A DNA stretch of 64,000 nucleotides from Limnephilus marmoratus (lineage: Eukaryota; Arthropoda; Insecta; Trichoptera; Limnephilidae). The stretch is taken from positions 11,234,710-11,298,709 of the forward strand of contig OU862910.1 of the NCBI GenBank assembly GCA_917880885.1, in the 5' to 3' direction. The notes beneath the pieces were generated by a model. It worked only from the letters and a program-made list of their open reading frames with translations, ran no database searches and was not told where the DNA came from. The translations under genes were made by a program, and so were the position numbers. Below, piece by piece: positions 1 to 14,400 of the stretch (its first letter is position 1; each line of letters starts with the position of its first letter).

Positions 1-451
1 TAAATCATATTGATTACATAATATATTAAATTGCTATTTAAATAACTTAATAAGTATAGGTTTATTATATTCGATACAAAACAATTGACAAAGTACTTAA
101 TTATAGTCATGTGAATAAAATAAACCATGGAAATGTGAATTTATATAAAACTGCTCAAAGTTGGACGGTAATTAAATGGCAGTGTCATCTGCAGAATATT
201 TATTTTGTTTGTTATAAAACATATCTTTTAAAAATGTTGTAATTTTTTGGTGTTGTTATCAATTCTTGTCATTCAACATTGCTTTAAATCGGTCAATGGC
301 ACTTTCAAGATTTCCTAGTCCTCTAGATTTTATAAAATAATTAATTAGACACTTAAAGAAAAGATTATTGTCAAGTTTTCAATAATATTGTGGCGATTTT
401 AATATAGATAATATTAGATTGACATCGAACACCTGACAATAATTATTTATA
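1..451. other. AT-rich 3' flank of the Rab32 gene
   Basis: No ORF, RNA or clear repeat recognised before the MITE at 452. Confidence 0.5.
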
Positions 452-786
452 CAGGGTGTTAAGGGATGTACCTGACTTACTTTAACCAGTGATTCCTGAC
501 ATTATTTGGAGTAAAAATGTAATTGGTCCCCGGTGACTTTTTTGACGAATTATTTTTAAAAAATTTTTTTCTTCAAAATCAAATAAAAAAAAAATCTTCT
601 GCATGTCGTCACTGATCACTCAGCCGAGTAACCGACCAACTGTTCAACACCTAGCATTTTTTAAATGTTTTTGTAGAAAACAAATCAAAAATGTCACCGA
701 AGACCAAAATTTTATTTACATTTTTTACTCCAAATAATGTCAGGAATCACTGGTTAAAATAAGTCAAATACGTCCCCAACACCATG
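452..786. mobile_element. Tc1/mariner-like MITE with ~75-bp inverted repeats
   Basis: The left end CAGGGTGTTAAGGGATGTAC and the reverse of the right end (CATGGTGTTGGGGACGTA) are mirror copies, and both arms then share AACCAGTGATTCCTGACATT followed by ATTTGGAGTAAAAA. TA flanks both ends. No transposase is inside. The TACAGGGTGTT-type terminus and TA duplication fit Tc1/mariner MITEs. A related one-ended piece lies at 25290-25424. Confidence 0.75.
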
Positions 787-1693
787 TATAAAGATCGCTG
801 AAACAAATTATCGAATACATTGTTATCCATTCATATTTTTTAAATTTTTTATATTCATATGTTTTTTTGAAAAAAGGTTTGCTTTTACATATTGGTGTTA
901 AATTAATATTAAAAATATTTCTTGAGACGGAACTACATATGCATAGAGAAATTTTTAAATTTAAAATCGAAATTCAACAACGGCTTTATTCATTTTATTC
1001 TCTCCGACTAAACTTCACATTTTTTCATATTTCAATCATTTCACAGTTTATTTATGAGATTTGAGATTATCACAAAAAAAAACAAAATGTATTTTTTAAA
1101 TATAATAAATAATTAAAATTTTTTTTTTTTTACAATTAATTATGATGTAAATGTTGATTATTTATTGATTGATATGTCTATGGCCTATTTTATGATTTTG
1201 ACAAATAAGACAGAGACATGCTATAGCTATAATAATAAAAAATGAAGACGGAAACGAAAAATAATCTCCTTAATTTTAAATACATTATTTAATTGCCAAC
1301 GTAGGGAATTCACATATACATACATTCATCTTCAACACACTTACATAAATAATAATTATATTAATAAAATAAAACAATTGAACATATTATTAATAATAAA
1401 AATAATATGTACACAAGCTATCAAACAGTCTTTGACCCTGGCACTGATAAAATGGGACAATATAAATGTGTTTTCTCTGAGCGTATTAAATAAATAAAAT
1501 ATAAACAACAATCTTCTTCCAGACTCCGTAACGATACAATTCAAAACACATTATTGTTTCAATAAGAAACTTTTAAAATCGAAATAGATAAATTCATTGT
1601 TTTGCTAGGCGGATATACTCGTATGCCATTTAATCAAATTTTAATAATACACAGGAAAAACAAATACACGAAACACATTCAAAACTAGTCTAA
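787..1693. other. AT-rich flank, no gene seen
   Basis: Short ORFs here (867-1064 plus, 1356-1544 minus) have no coding character. A poly-T/A tract lies near 1118-1131. Confidence 0.5.
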
Positions 1694-2126
1694 AGCCTCG
1701 ATTACATTGAGCGAGTTTACAAGCTACTAGCCGGTATGTTTAAAAGCGGGTGAATCGGCGGACGGCGAATGAGATTGTCATGATGACACACAAAACTGTC
1801 TACTCGCTTAGTACCGAAAGTAGCAGCTAAAATAACGACTCCCGCGACTAATTTGGTCGACATTTTGTAAAAACACTTTGTAAAAAAACTAGCGTCACAC
1901 GAGAATTACGGCTCCCGCGCGAACTAATTCTGACTGTTACGAGATCAGCTGTTGGTAGGCCGTCATCTTGAGCGAGTAGCGAGTAAAGTTGGCCACCTTT
2001 TTTCGTAGATTGTCCACAATCTGCTAGTTAGCTAGTTATACGAGTACACTGAGCGATAGTGTTTACTAACAGATAGTGAATTTACCAGATAAGTAGCTTG
2101 TAAACTCGCTCAATGTCATCGAGGCT
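1694..2126. mobile_element. MITE, TAA target duplication, 3' of the Rab32 stop
   Basis: The left end AGCCTCGATTACATTGAGCG continues AGTTTACAAGCTAC, and the right end is its inverted copy (GTAGCTTGTAAACTCGCTCA then ATGTCATCGAGGCT). TAA flanks both sides (1691-1693, 2127-2129), as for PIF/Harbinger elements. The interior has several GAGCGAGTAGCGAGTA-like boxes, also found in the smaller element at 45138-45258. Its right boundary is about 225 bp beyond the stop codon, so it may be transcribed in the 3' UTR. Confidence 0.7.
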
Positions 2127-2351
2127 TAAATGCATTAAAAATAATTTCATGCAGTTTCAACGGTTCTGCAATTAGATATAAAAATACAGGAAATATTAAA
2201 ATATAAAGTTATTACTTATTTACTACACAAAGCACTTCTTCACTTTTTGTCCAAAAACTGAAAATAGTCGAATAATTTGCACATATTTTCTGATTTTTGT
2301 TGTGAAATGGTGTCTAGGAGTTGAAGGGGTGGACCATTTCGTCTGAGTAAA

Positions 2352-2468
2352 TTAGCAGGCACATGATTTGTTACTCCCCGCCGCATCTGAGCCCCCTTGT
2401 CCCTGAAGATCGAACTTTTCACTGTCCCTGCTTTCGCTGCTTTGAATTAGTTTGTCGTTAAGGAGAAT
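2352..2468 (-). CDS. Rab32: Rab32 last coding exon: hypervariable tail and CAC prenylation motif
   Basis: Too short and stop-rich in other frames to stand out, but the acceptor TTTTATAG|ATT and phase-0 join give 38 residues beginning ILLNDKLIQSSESRDSEKF and ending NKSCAC, followed by TAA. The hydrophilic variable tail with terminal Cys-Ala-Cys is what Rab geranylgeranyl transferase modifies to anchor Rab32 in membranes. The 3' UTR end cannot be fixed: no strong AATAAA is obvious on the minus strand within the next 200 bp, and a MITE begins about 225 bp downstream. Confidence 0.92.
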   Translation of the reverse strand: MLLNDKLIQSSESRDSEKFDLQGQGGSDAAGSNKSCAC

Positions 2469-5400
2469 CTATAAAACAAAACACATTCATATATTCAATT
2501 CTATTCAATTTAAAAATATTACAAAATTAAAATTTCAATGTGTTTAAAGAGAAAACATTTTAGATGGGATAAGATTATAAGATTTAAACCAACAGCAACA
2601 AAGCTTGACGTTTGAATTGTGCTTCATTGATGTTAAACATGTCGATATTTGAAGTGATTCTATTTAAAAACAAGACAGCTCTCCCGACTGGCATGACCAT
2701 TGGCAAGTTAGTTCTTTAAGCCGGGAGATAAAACAGTCTATGCTGTCGATGACGAAGATAACCATCGGGAACATAGAAACTAATGCTCTCCATGATAGTC
2801 GAGTTTTCGAACCATCCACGAAGCAGTCTGAAGAAATGTGTTACAATGAGCACATCCTTTCTGACCCGTACATGGTTCAAACTTGGGTATATTTCAATAT
2901 CTTTGGTTCATACCGAGCGTGCCCAAGAGAAAGTCGGTAAGGTGGAGCCACGGGTAGTAGCCATACCCCCCCAGGTAAAGAAATCTCAGAAATTTCTTCT
3001 GAACCTTCTCCAACATGAGGGAATACTTCACTTGGTGCGAGCCCCAAATCACCGATCCACTCTCAAGCCTACTCCTAACCGAAGCATTGTATAGTACTGT
3101 GAGAGACCGGGTGTCTCTGAAATTTCTCGCAAATATCTTAAAGCTTGAAGTAACATTTTGACGACTCATGATTTATCTGGTGTCATCGTAATAACACAAT
3201 TTTGAAGTGAAGAAACCCGTGAAAAATCACAGGTAGTCTTAGAGGCGCTATTGTGTACTAACATCTCGTCAAAACGTGTTCCACAATTATCATGCGAGGA
3301 GCGGTGTTGAAGCGTTTGAGATCAAATTGAACTAAAAGGAGGTAAAAAGAGTGAAACAATTTTTTTCGCTTCGTGTCTCATCTAAATGAAATTTTCTGAA
3401 TTCTTGAATTGAAAAATAATTTTATTGCCATTTAAAAAAAAAAATATTGCCATAATATACAATAAAAATTTTCAATTCGTATTGTATGTTCGTAGTTATT
3501 CACTTTATTATTATTATAGGCATTCGTACATACAAAGAACACTTACAATTTTGAAAAATGAAACTTAAATTCAATGCAAAAGTTCTGGTGTTCATTGAAC
3601 CGGAGTTGCAAATAGAGCCATAACCGAAATGAGTATTTTTAATTAATTTAATTCACTAAACTTATATTTTCCGTACCAATACACTCACACGTATATAACA
3701 TATAAATAGTAAATCAATGGCTTAAAAATAGCAAGGCCGGACCAAAGTGATTTAAATGGCAGTTAAGATTAAGAAAAATATTAGCTTCACATAATTTATA
3801 ATTAAAACGCCCCAAAATTCTGAATAACGCCGTATTTTTTGTAAGAAAAGGTCATTGTCGTTTACGTAAAAGTTTTTTTCACCGTGGCGATGATAGGAAT
3901 GGCGATTTTGTTTTAATTATCATACTAATTCAACACTAAAAAAGATCATTTATAGAAAATATATTGGCAAAATTTGCCAATTCTTTTTTAGTTGTTTACT
4001 TTGCAAAAATTATGATTAAATTTGATTACGAAATAGCGTAACTAAAAAGGCACATATATTATAGAGTTTCATATGATTTTTGCAGAAATTGAAAGATTTT
4101 TTTATGCCATTCTCAAATCTTCTGGATTTGAAAGTTTTTTTATAATTAATTATTGTTTCAAATAGAAAGTAAACGCGTTTGTTAAACACTTTACCTTATT
4201 TACTAGTGATCTAGCGGCCTCTTCAATGTTGATGTTTTCCTTAGCTGAAGTCTCGAACCAGCCCGCGAAACCCTTTTCTCTGCAGTACTCGTCCATTTTC
4301 ACAGGGGTGTTGACAATGCCTTCTTTTTGCTGGTCGCACTGCAGACAAAACAAATAAACATGTTAATTTTTGGGACGAGTACACAAATGTCCCATGTAAA
4401 CCTCATTTTAAAAATAACTCATTTTTCGCATAGAGTTTTTCGAAATTTAATGTAGACAAGTGACCTTTGCTTTGTATATAAATCAAATCCACGCCCCCCA
4501 CTTCCCCACCCGCTTCGAACAGACACTCTGCTTTACATATTAGATAAAAATGTGTGATTTTTTTAAATACTATTAAGTTTTAAGTGTAGAAGGAATGTGG
4601 TAAAACTTAGTTGTTATTCTTTACAAAAAAAAACTGAATGGATCGTCGCTTGTCGGTCACAATCTAATTTATAAAGCAGAGTGTCTGTTTGTGGCGCGGC
4701 GACCGAGTTGTTTGGCGGTCCATCCTTTCTGCAATAAAACTATCTGATGATATTAAAATCTGTTGGGATGGCTGAACTAGTAGGTATGGACGTGTATGTA
4801 TATGAGACAATGTATAAATGTAATTGAAGCATGGAGTGTGCAGTATATGACAAAATATGTATTGCTAGTTTCAATTATGTTTTAAAATATACTGTTACTG
4901 TATTACATAATATGATCCCACTGACAGGCTACATATAAAATTTACTGTTACAGTACTACTTAATATGATCAAGCTACATATAAAATATATTGTTACCGTA
5001 CTACATAATATAATCCCACGGTGAGGCTAATATAAAATGTACTGATACTGTACAACATAATAAGATCCGGCTATCAATCAGGATACATATAAAATGTACT
5101 ATTAATGTACAATCAGGCTACATATAAAATGTACTATTACTGTACTACTTAATATGATACCACAGTGAGGCTACATGTAAAATGTGCGGTAACTGTACTA
5201 CATAGTGTGATACCACAGTGAAGCTACATATAAAATGTACTGTTACCGTACTACTTAATATGATCCCACAGTGAGGCTACTTATAAAATGTACTGTTACC
5301 GTACTACTTAATATTATCCCCCAGTGAGGCTACTTATAAAATGTACTGTTACTGTACTACATAATATAGATCCCACAGTCAAGCTGCATATAAAATGTAC

Positions 5401-8400
5401 TGTTACTGTACTACATAATATCATCCCACAGTGAGGCTACATATAAAATGTACTGTTACTATACTACATAATATGATCCCACTGACAGGCTACATATAAA
5501 ATGTACTGTTACCGTACTACTTAATATGATCCCACAGTGGGGATACATATAAAATGTACTGTTACTGTACTACATAATATGATCCCACTGACAGGCTACA
5601 TATAAAATGTACTGTTACCGTACTACTTAATATGATCCCACAGTGAGGCTACTTATAAAATGTACTGTTACTGTACTACGTAATATGATCCCACTGACAG
5701 GCTACATATAAAATGTACTGTTACCGTACTACTTAATATGATCCCACAGTGAGGATACATATAAAATATACTGTTACTGTACTACATAATATGATCCCAC
5801 TGACAGGCTACATATAAAATGTACTGTTACCGTACTACTTAATATTATCCCACAGTGAGGCTACTTATAAAATGTACTGTTACTGTACTAAATAATATGA
5901 TCCCACTGACAGGCTACATATAAAATGTACTGTTACCGTAGTACTTAATATGATCCCACAGTGAGGCTACATATAAAATGTACTGTTACTGTACTACATA
6001 ATATGATCCCACTGACAGGCTACATATAAAATGTACTGTTACCGTACTACTTAATATTATCCCACAGTGAGGCTACTTATAAAATGTACTGTTACTGTAC
6101 TACATAATATAGATCCCACAGTCAAGCTGCATATAAAATGTACTGTTACTGTACTACATAATATTATCCCATAGTGAGGCTACACATAAAATGTGCTGTT
6201 ACTGTACTACATAATATGGATTCCACAGTGAGGCTACATATAAAATGAACTGTTACTGTACTACCGAATATTATCCCACAGTCAAGCTACATATAAAATG
6301 TACTATTACTGTACTACTTAATATGATACCACAGTGAGGCTACATATATAATGTGCGGTTACTGTACCTACTACATAGTGTGATACCACAGTGAAGCTAC
6401 ATATAAAATGTACTGTTACTGTACTACATAATATGATACCACAGTGAAGCTACATATAAAATGTACTGTTACTGTACTACCTAATATTATCCCACAGTCA
6501 AGCTACATATAAAATGTACTGTTACTGTACTACATAATATGATCCCGCAGTGAGGCTACATATAAAATGTACTGTTACTGTACTACATAATATGATCCAA
6601 CAGTGAAGCTATGTATCGTGAACGTGTTTATTAATATTAAAATAAATGAATATACGACAAACTAAATGCACAAACAAAAGCTACTCTGTAACTACATTCA
6701 TTGAAACGGGAAAAGGTTTGTAGATGATTTAGCCCAAGAAACTACGTTGGCGACTGAAACGGTATATGGTTTGTGAATGAGTTTGCCCAACCAAACCGAT
6801 TGCGATTTTGTAATACGCGTCCCGGTAGCGTATTTACAAAACAGCAGTCCTAGAGCAGTGTTAGCGAGTGGTATTAAGGTACATCCTCTCTGCCTACCTC
6901 TACGTTTGACTCTATGAGGTATACCTTTGTATGTATGAATGTGATTGAAGCAAGCACTATTACCGAGTTGTTTGGCGGTCTATCCTTTCTGCATACAACT
7001 GCGGAGAAGCGGCCCGGTGGTATTAGAGTTTGTTGCCATGACTGAGATTGTAGGTACATACTTGTATGTATGAATGTGATTGAAGCAAGCAGTGTTACCG
7101 AGATGTTTGGCGGTCTATCCCTTCGAAGAAGCGGCCTGGTGGTATTAGAGTTCGTTGCCATGTCTGAGATTATAAGTATGTACTTGTATGTATGAATGTA
7201 ATTGAAGCAAGCAGTGTTACCGAGATGTTTGGCGGTGTATCCTTTCTGCATACCATTGCGGAGAAGCGGCCTGGTGGTATTAGTGTTCGTTACCATGACT
7301 AATATAATAGGTATATACTTGTATATATGAGTGTGATTGAAGCAAGCAGTGTTACCGAATTATTTGGCGGACTATCCTCTTTGCTTCCCTCTGCGGATAA
7401 GTGGCCTGATGGTATTAGAGTTTGTTGCCATGGCTGAAATAGTAGGTATAGACTTGTATGTATGAATTTGATTGAAACAAGCAGTGTTAGAGTGTTGTTT
7501 GGACGTCTACCCTCTCTGCCTACCTCTGCGGAGAAGCGGCTTGGTGGTATTAGAGTTCGTCAGTGGAAATAGAAGGTATATAATATAGATTTTTTTTACA
7601 GATTTATGAATGAGACGATGTGTGAATGTGATTGAAGCAAAGAGTGTACCAAGACAGAGTTGTTTGGTGCCCCAACCTCAAAAGAAAGTTCAAATAAAAT
7701 AGGCGCAATAAATGACAATTCTGATATACCCTATAAAACTATTTTCTGACATAAAACAAAGTTCAATATAGAACAAGCCATTTTTGTTTGATAACTTGAC
7801 TAAAACTGACGAAAAACAAAAAAAAAATATTTTGAATTATACGAATATAATAGTAAATTGAGCATTTTACAAAAAAACACGATTTATATAGAAATTTTTA
7901 GACATAAATATCTTTAATCCAACACACTAAAAAGCGCTTGGCGCGCGGTAAAAATAATCACAATCGGCGCATGCGTGATTCGGTGTTGCCAGAATTGAAT
8001 AATAGCATAGACGAACATTAGCGATAAAAGCGTATTATTTCCCCCTCCCCAAACCGGTTCCATTGGAACCGGCTGGGATCGAGTATGGCTTCTGCGAGCC
8101 AGCGTCTTCTGCGAGCCAGCGTCTTCTGCGAGCCAGCGTCGAGCACTCATCGGTGCATTTTACGAAATAACACGGCAAAAATAGTGGCTTGTGTTTTGAA
8201 ATCGTGTAAAAATAGATGTCAAAAAGAGAATAAACTCAATTGTCGTATTACATTCCAAAGCAAGCATTATTTTACTTTATTATAAGCTTATTCAGATCAC
8301 ATAATATGGTCGTTTTTGTAACACACACTATCACTCGAGACACATGGCGTGTGCTCGTCGCTGTTTAGTGGGGTAAGTAAATTATGAAACATTTGTAAAA

Positions 8401-11400
8401 GTGTCTTAACTAAATACGACAACAAAATATTGGACTATGAAAATAGGCGAACTTTACTTTGCTGTATTTGGAATTTGTAAATTTGTTCATTTCGCGGCGA
8501 GCAATTCGCGCTCCCATGTAAAAAGGTCTATTTATTCAAGAGCAGAGTTTACTTTTAAGAACTAAATGCTGATATTATAATGCGAGATGCCCATATACTC
8601 TCAGATTGAGTTATTGACGAATCACATATCACCGAATTCATCTTCCCGCTCTGCGCCCCCTGTAGTTGGTTTCTTCCCCTCACCTTTTTGTTCTGGTCTA
8701 TTAATATTCATATGTCTATGAATAATAGAGTTGGAGATTTTTAGTTAGTAACAAATCGAATTTAAAATTGTACGATCACTCTACAAGGTGTAACTAAAAT
8801 ACCGTTTAACTTTTAGAAAGTGATTTTTTAGTAAGGCTGTATGTATTTACCCACATTAAAGTATTTAGCGTAGTTTGGATTAGACTTTTATAAGACGATA
8901 TTTTTTATCGACTATGTACATATTTTCCAATTCACGTAGTTACAATCTCTGGCACGAGCAAGATAATCTAAAGAAACACGAAAAAACTGATTAATTTACT
9001 TGCAATCGTTTATCAGGTGTTGGGCCATTCTTAATCTTATCTTTTGTGGAATTCGAATTCTTATTACTGAATCGTAAGCAGATCGGAATTAATATTATAT
9101 TTACCACCTGATGCAAGAAAATGAGCACGTGCCTGCCTACTAATTACGTTATTACAATAATTAGAATAAAATAACCCTTTTTTAATTACCACATTGTATG
9201 GGTAAGTATCTGTATAAAATCAACCGGTTTTTATTCAACCTGAACCTTCATCTGGGTTATATACAAACATTAATTAATTACATAATATTTATAGGTAACA
9301 TAAAGAGGAAGAGAGAACATCAACTTTAGTGAGGGGTGCGAGAAGAAGGTAGATAAGAGAGAGGGGGTAAAATTAGGTATTGGAAATGGGAATATGTTAA
9401 TTACCTTCGTTATCACGAATACATTATCATTACCTACACTTTTGTTTTGTAATGGCCTTATTACGTGCAATTCATTAACATTCTACAAGTGCAATAAAAT
9501 TCATCATCTGTAAAAAAAAATTATCATGTACATTAGCAAAATGGTACTTAGTAACAAAAAAGCACTTGCGTAAAACTAGTAAAATAATATTTATTTTTTT
9601 TAATTCGTGCATAAAAAATCTTGCCAAGATGAAAATTGTGATTTTTTTTCCTACAGAATCAAAAACTATTACGCATTTCAATTACAGAATGAAAGTAATC
9701 GTCTCGTAAAATATATCATAGGTAGGTAATTTATCGCTTGTCCGGATTTGAAAAGATTATTTTAATAATTTTCACATCACAAAATACATAATCAATCAAT
9801 TAGGAAATTTTATGCCAGTGTGATTATTTTGATAATATTTACAAAATCATTAAGAAATATTATTTTTATGTACCACTTTGAACTGTAAAAACAACGCTTT
9901 ATAGTTAGGCTAATTTACAATAAAAATATAAATATTTATAGTTAATTTACAGTAAAATCAAACGTATGCGTATACGTAGATTGGTATATAGTTTGTACGC
10001 ATACAGGTATATATTAAATCACATTAAATGCACACTAGGTATATCATGGAAAATAGCACATGCTAAATAAAATCTACACTACAATCTATTGTTTGGTATT
10101 ACAGATCGACAAAAAAACCAACATATCATTATTTCAGAAGTAGGTACCTATATATTACTATTATTTGCCATTTTTTAAATAGGTAAAGCAGAATTCCGTT
10201 ACGCACAAATTATTGAAATACACATCGTTTCAACTTAAGGGCCTTTAACCAGCCAGCGGCCGAGAATCCAAATTTCGTCGAAAGATGTTCTTACGATCGT
10301 ACAGGGCGGTTCCAATGAGAAAGATTGATTATTCTCTGTACCAGTTTTTTTAAAATAATAACTCAATATCGATTTTATTTAATTCAAAATTTGCTTTAAT
10401 TTATACCTACAATTAAAAAAGCTGAAAGGCGTGATGATAAAACTATTAAAACTAATTACTTATTGTAATTATTTTTTGACCTTAAGTATTTATAATTTAT
10501 CAATAATGTCTAAGCAAAATAAGAATGTAAAAAAATCCTAAATACATTAGTTTGTAAGACCGTAAATAAATAGACAAACTGAAGTATTTTTGTCATAAAA
10601 CACGTGCGCGGATCTTTTTTAATGATTTTATTCAAACTGAAAATAAAATTCTGAAACTTAGCTTTACCAGATAATTCATTGATTTATTTTACTGCCCGAT
10701 TATATGATTTGAAATGTGTTGCATAATTTGTTAGAAAATTTAACAAATCTGCCAACGACCTACGGGAATAACCTTATTATGCTAAAAATAAACAAATTTT
10801 CTCATAATTTAACACATAACTTTACCAGATAAAAGAACAATCTTTCGAAATCAATTTATACTTTTTTGTGGAAAAGAGTCATTACGACTATTTTTTTTAA
10901 ATGACATGTTTCCGGTTTTGTCTGGTTAATCCCTCTTAATTATTAAATGTGAAACGAAATTCTGCAACTTCACCGAAAATAATTTCCCTCAGGGCCTATG
11001 TCATATTTCGGTGTGCTTGTAGAAGGTCTTTTTATGGAAAGGAAGGAGCGGAAGTTATGGGAAGGAAACGTGTGTGAGGATGGGTAGGAATCTCGGGGTC
11101 AGTGTGTTCAGGAGTAACGGACGTATTAAGCCAGCTCTCCAACTGCGGTGCAAGGCTATAGGTCGAAAGAGTCCGACTGGAGAGATAAAAGGGTGTCCCT
11201 TAACCGGCCTCTCCCGGTCTAACCCACCAAGCATCAGTAGGTGAGACCTGAACAAACCTCACCTCATGAAAAGTCACCAAACGTAGCGAATCACGTGGGG
11301 TGAACTACGATACAGGTGACAGTTATCCAATTATTAGTTGAACTGAAGGTTGGAAGCATCTCGCTCGAATTAGAAATCAAGTGAAGATGGGGAATTGGAA

Positions 11401-14400
11401 GGTAATGCAATTATATATAAATCTTACTTTGTTGGCCAATAAAACGCAGGGAATGGGAGATCCGTCCGGGAGTTGAACCTTGGAGTCCAGATCCTGTTTC
11501 CACTTGACCACTGCGTCGAAGGTAGCCACCCTCGTGACGTCAAACACGATGAAGGCACCCACTGCCTCCTTGTAGTAGACGCGGGTCATGTTGCCGAAAC
11601 GCTCCTGACCTGGAAACAGTTAATTATTTTGTAATGTAATAATATTTTCTCTCTGTTCAGTATCTTCTTACAATTCCCTTCTTACCTTCAGACTTGGTTA
11701 CACACCCGCGTTACAACGGTTTATTTAAATATTTAAATGCTTTTTTAATTTGCGAAACTGAACATTCTCTTAACAATTTAAAATAGAAAGAAATAAAACT
11801 TCGTCTTCAATCTGATGTTTCCTGAAAAGTTCGTTTTGATCTGAGGCTAGGTTATGAACCTTAATTTTCCACCGCCCACTTTGAAAAAATTTTTTTTCTA
11901 GAGCCTCCCAATTTTTTTACTTGTCGGAGGGGGGCTCAAATGTCACGGAATCAATAATTGGATTAAAAATATCTTTAATTATTTGTTATACTGTTTAGCA
12001 AGTTAAAACGCGATTAAGTACCGTGCTCCTACCTCCTTTCTTCTTATATTCTTCATATAGTGTCAATTCTTAATTTATTTATTTATTTATTAGAGATAAT
12101 ATATTACATAAAATTTATAATACATTACTCCCAATGAGTTTAATGAAACTCATTTCGGGAAGGACAACATTATACATCTAAAGGAAAATTATTTTTTAAT
12201 AGTAATAATACACGTAAGATGTTTCAATTTCAATTCTTAATAAAAAAAAATTTAATCCAATTTAATGTAGATCTAAATGTAATGGAATCTTTCAGGTCAA
12301 TTTTCATCCACATCCCGAACTACCAAAATAAGTTCATTTTTGCACACATGATAAAAATGATTAGAACACATTTATAATATCAAAAATTAACCAATATTAC
12401 AGTTTACTTTATTGGTACGCGATTAGCGTGTTTTCAGTCCATATTTTTTTTACTTGCCCACACCCTCACTGTGACATCCCAACGCCCCCTAATTTTCTAT
12501 GGGTCTTCTACTGCCCCCCTGAAAGTCTCAAACATCCACAAGGGGGCGTTATCGCTCACGTTGAGAATCTATGATCTAAGGGAACGAATGGTAAACCACC
12601 GGAATTTTTTTTATAATCGTTGCGTTAAAACATGTATTCAAAGACGGATAACGACCGAAAATTGTCAAAATAGTGTTTGTTTTATTTAAAGATTAGATTA
12701 GGTTCGTTAATTACCTTTCGAAATAACAATGACAATGACATTGCGTTTTGGGTCTGACAAAATGGTGCCCAGTACTAAAGTTCTATGAATGCAGCAATAT
12801 TTGGATAAACCTTTATATTCGTGAATATTGTTGACTTGTGTGATAATTTTATCATCTTCGTAGTGAAGCGTAATGTTTCTTCCGCGATGTAAAGACAAAT
12901 AAAGTTGTCAAATAGAATGTTTGAAGAGAAAAATAATTTATCACGCATACGTATGTAGGTTTAGGTACATACGTAATCTTTTACAACTATAGTAGATTAC
13001 AGTATGAGCATTTCTTTACAAGATCCTAGGGCAGGGACGTGCCATTTTTCCAAAGAAATGTTTAATGAGGTCATAGACGTGCCACCAAATAATTTTGACT
13101 TTGTGATTATTGGGAAAATAATAATAATAAATACTTGGTATCAATTAAAAACTCTCTATTTACTACTACTAAATAGGAATATTTAGCATTATACGCGTAA
13201 TTTAAATTAAAGTAAGATTAGTGTGATCTCTGTTGTTGCAGGTTAGATGACAAATAACATATGTTAGGGTTGTAAGAAGTTACTTTTAGCAGAATGCATG
13301 CTGAACTGGAGTCATCAAATAGTAGGAGATTTCCAAACATTGTTGGGTTATTCGTAACCCGGGAATGTTGTCTTTCTTTTAAAAAAAAATCTGTCAAACG
13401 GTAAATAACCGACTCTTTTGTATTATTATATGTTATTCATCTCTGAAAATAATGACTCGCAAGCATAGGTTGATGAAAATATTGTTAAAATGGCATGAGC
13501 CAGCTTCTTCGTACAATTAAATGCGTCTGGTAACGCATTCCATGTTTCCAAAAAATTGTTATTAGCATTTTCACTTATATTAACTATCAATCTTTCTGTT
13601 TCAATTAATTCTAACTCTCTACTTGTTTCAACAAATTTTTGAATCCATTTTGAACTAAACAGGAAATCAATCAGCTGCATTTCAAATTCATCACTTTCCA
13701 ACCAATCGAATGGGGACAAATTCAGTTTATCAAATGACGTCACATCACGTCACACTTTTTTCGAAGTGCATAGTAAATTTTGTGATCACTGATCAGTGAC
13801 GTGCCCAAAATATTGTGTCGCGTGCCATTGGTTCGCCATCCCTGTCCTAGGGCATAGCGTTATTCAAATTATAAAAATGTTATTGAAATTATAAACTATT
13901 TTTCGGAGATTTATTTACAGTTTTGCTTTCTAAAAAACTAAATCAGTAAATCAGTTCCAATTTTGAATAAAATTGTTATTTTTTTTTATAATAATATCAT
14001 TAAAATTATTATTTAAAAAAATATTTTATTGCATCCTCCTTCATCGCTTGTCTGAATTCTTTACACAATTTTGAAAATGATACTTACATTCAAAGCAAAT
14101 TTGAGTTCAATTAGCGAAATTTCACGCAGGACTAACGCACAGCACAGACAACCGAAATTAGTAAGTTTGATGATGACTATATATTAGAAATTTTGACTTC
14201 GAGACGTATTGACGTATAGGTTAAAATACTTCGTGACGAACAGGCATAAATTTGACGTTGAAAACTATCGTCCAATTTCGAAATTGTGTGTCTTCAGCAA
14301 AGATATTTAAGTATAAGAGATTTATCGGAAGTTTTTACAGGGTGGGACTGTCCTTCCTGGTGTCGCCGATATCATTAACCAATACTACTGCACATCTTCA

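Noticed and set aside
4880..6612. Regular repeat array that could be taken for a CRISPR
   Set aside because: Monomers are contiguous and similar throughout with no unique spacers, in a eukaryotic intron; it is a satellite.
6874..7296. 140-codon minus ORF with internal repeats
   Set aside because: It is the translation of the 135-bp minisatellite; the repeated peptide follows from the DNA repeat and unit lengths of 122 and 170 break the frame.
8085..8285. Intact THAP-domain gene
   Set aside because: Only about 30 residues resemble the domain start, the initiator region is a short tandem repeat, and no later THAP residues (Trp, C2CH His, AVPTIF-type end) are seen; kept only as a weak remnant.
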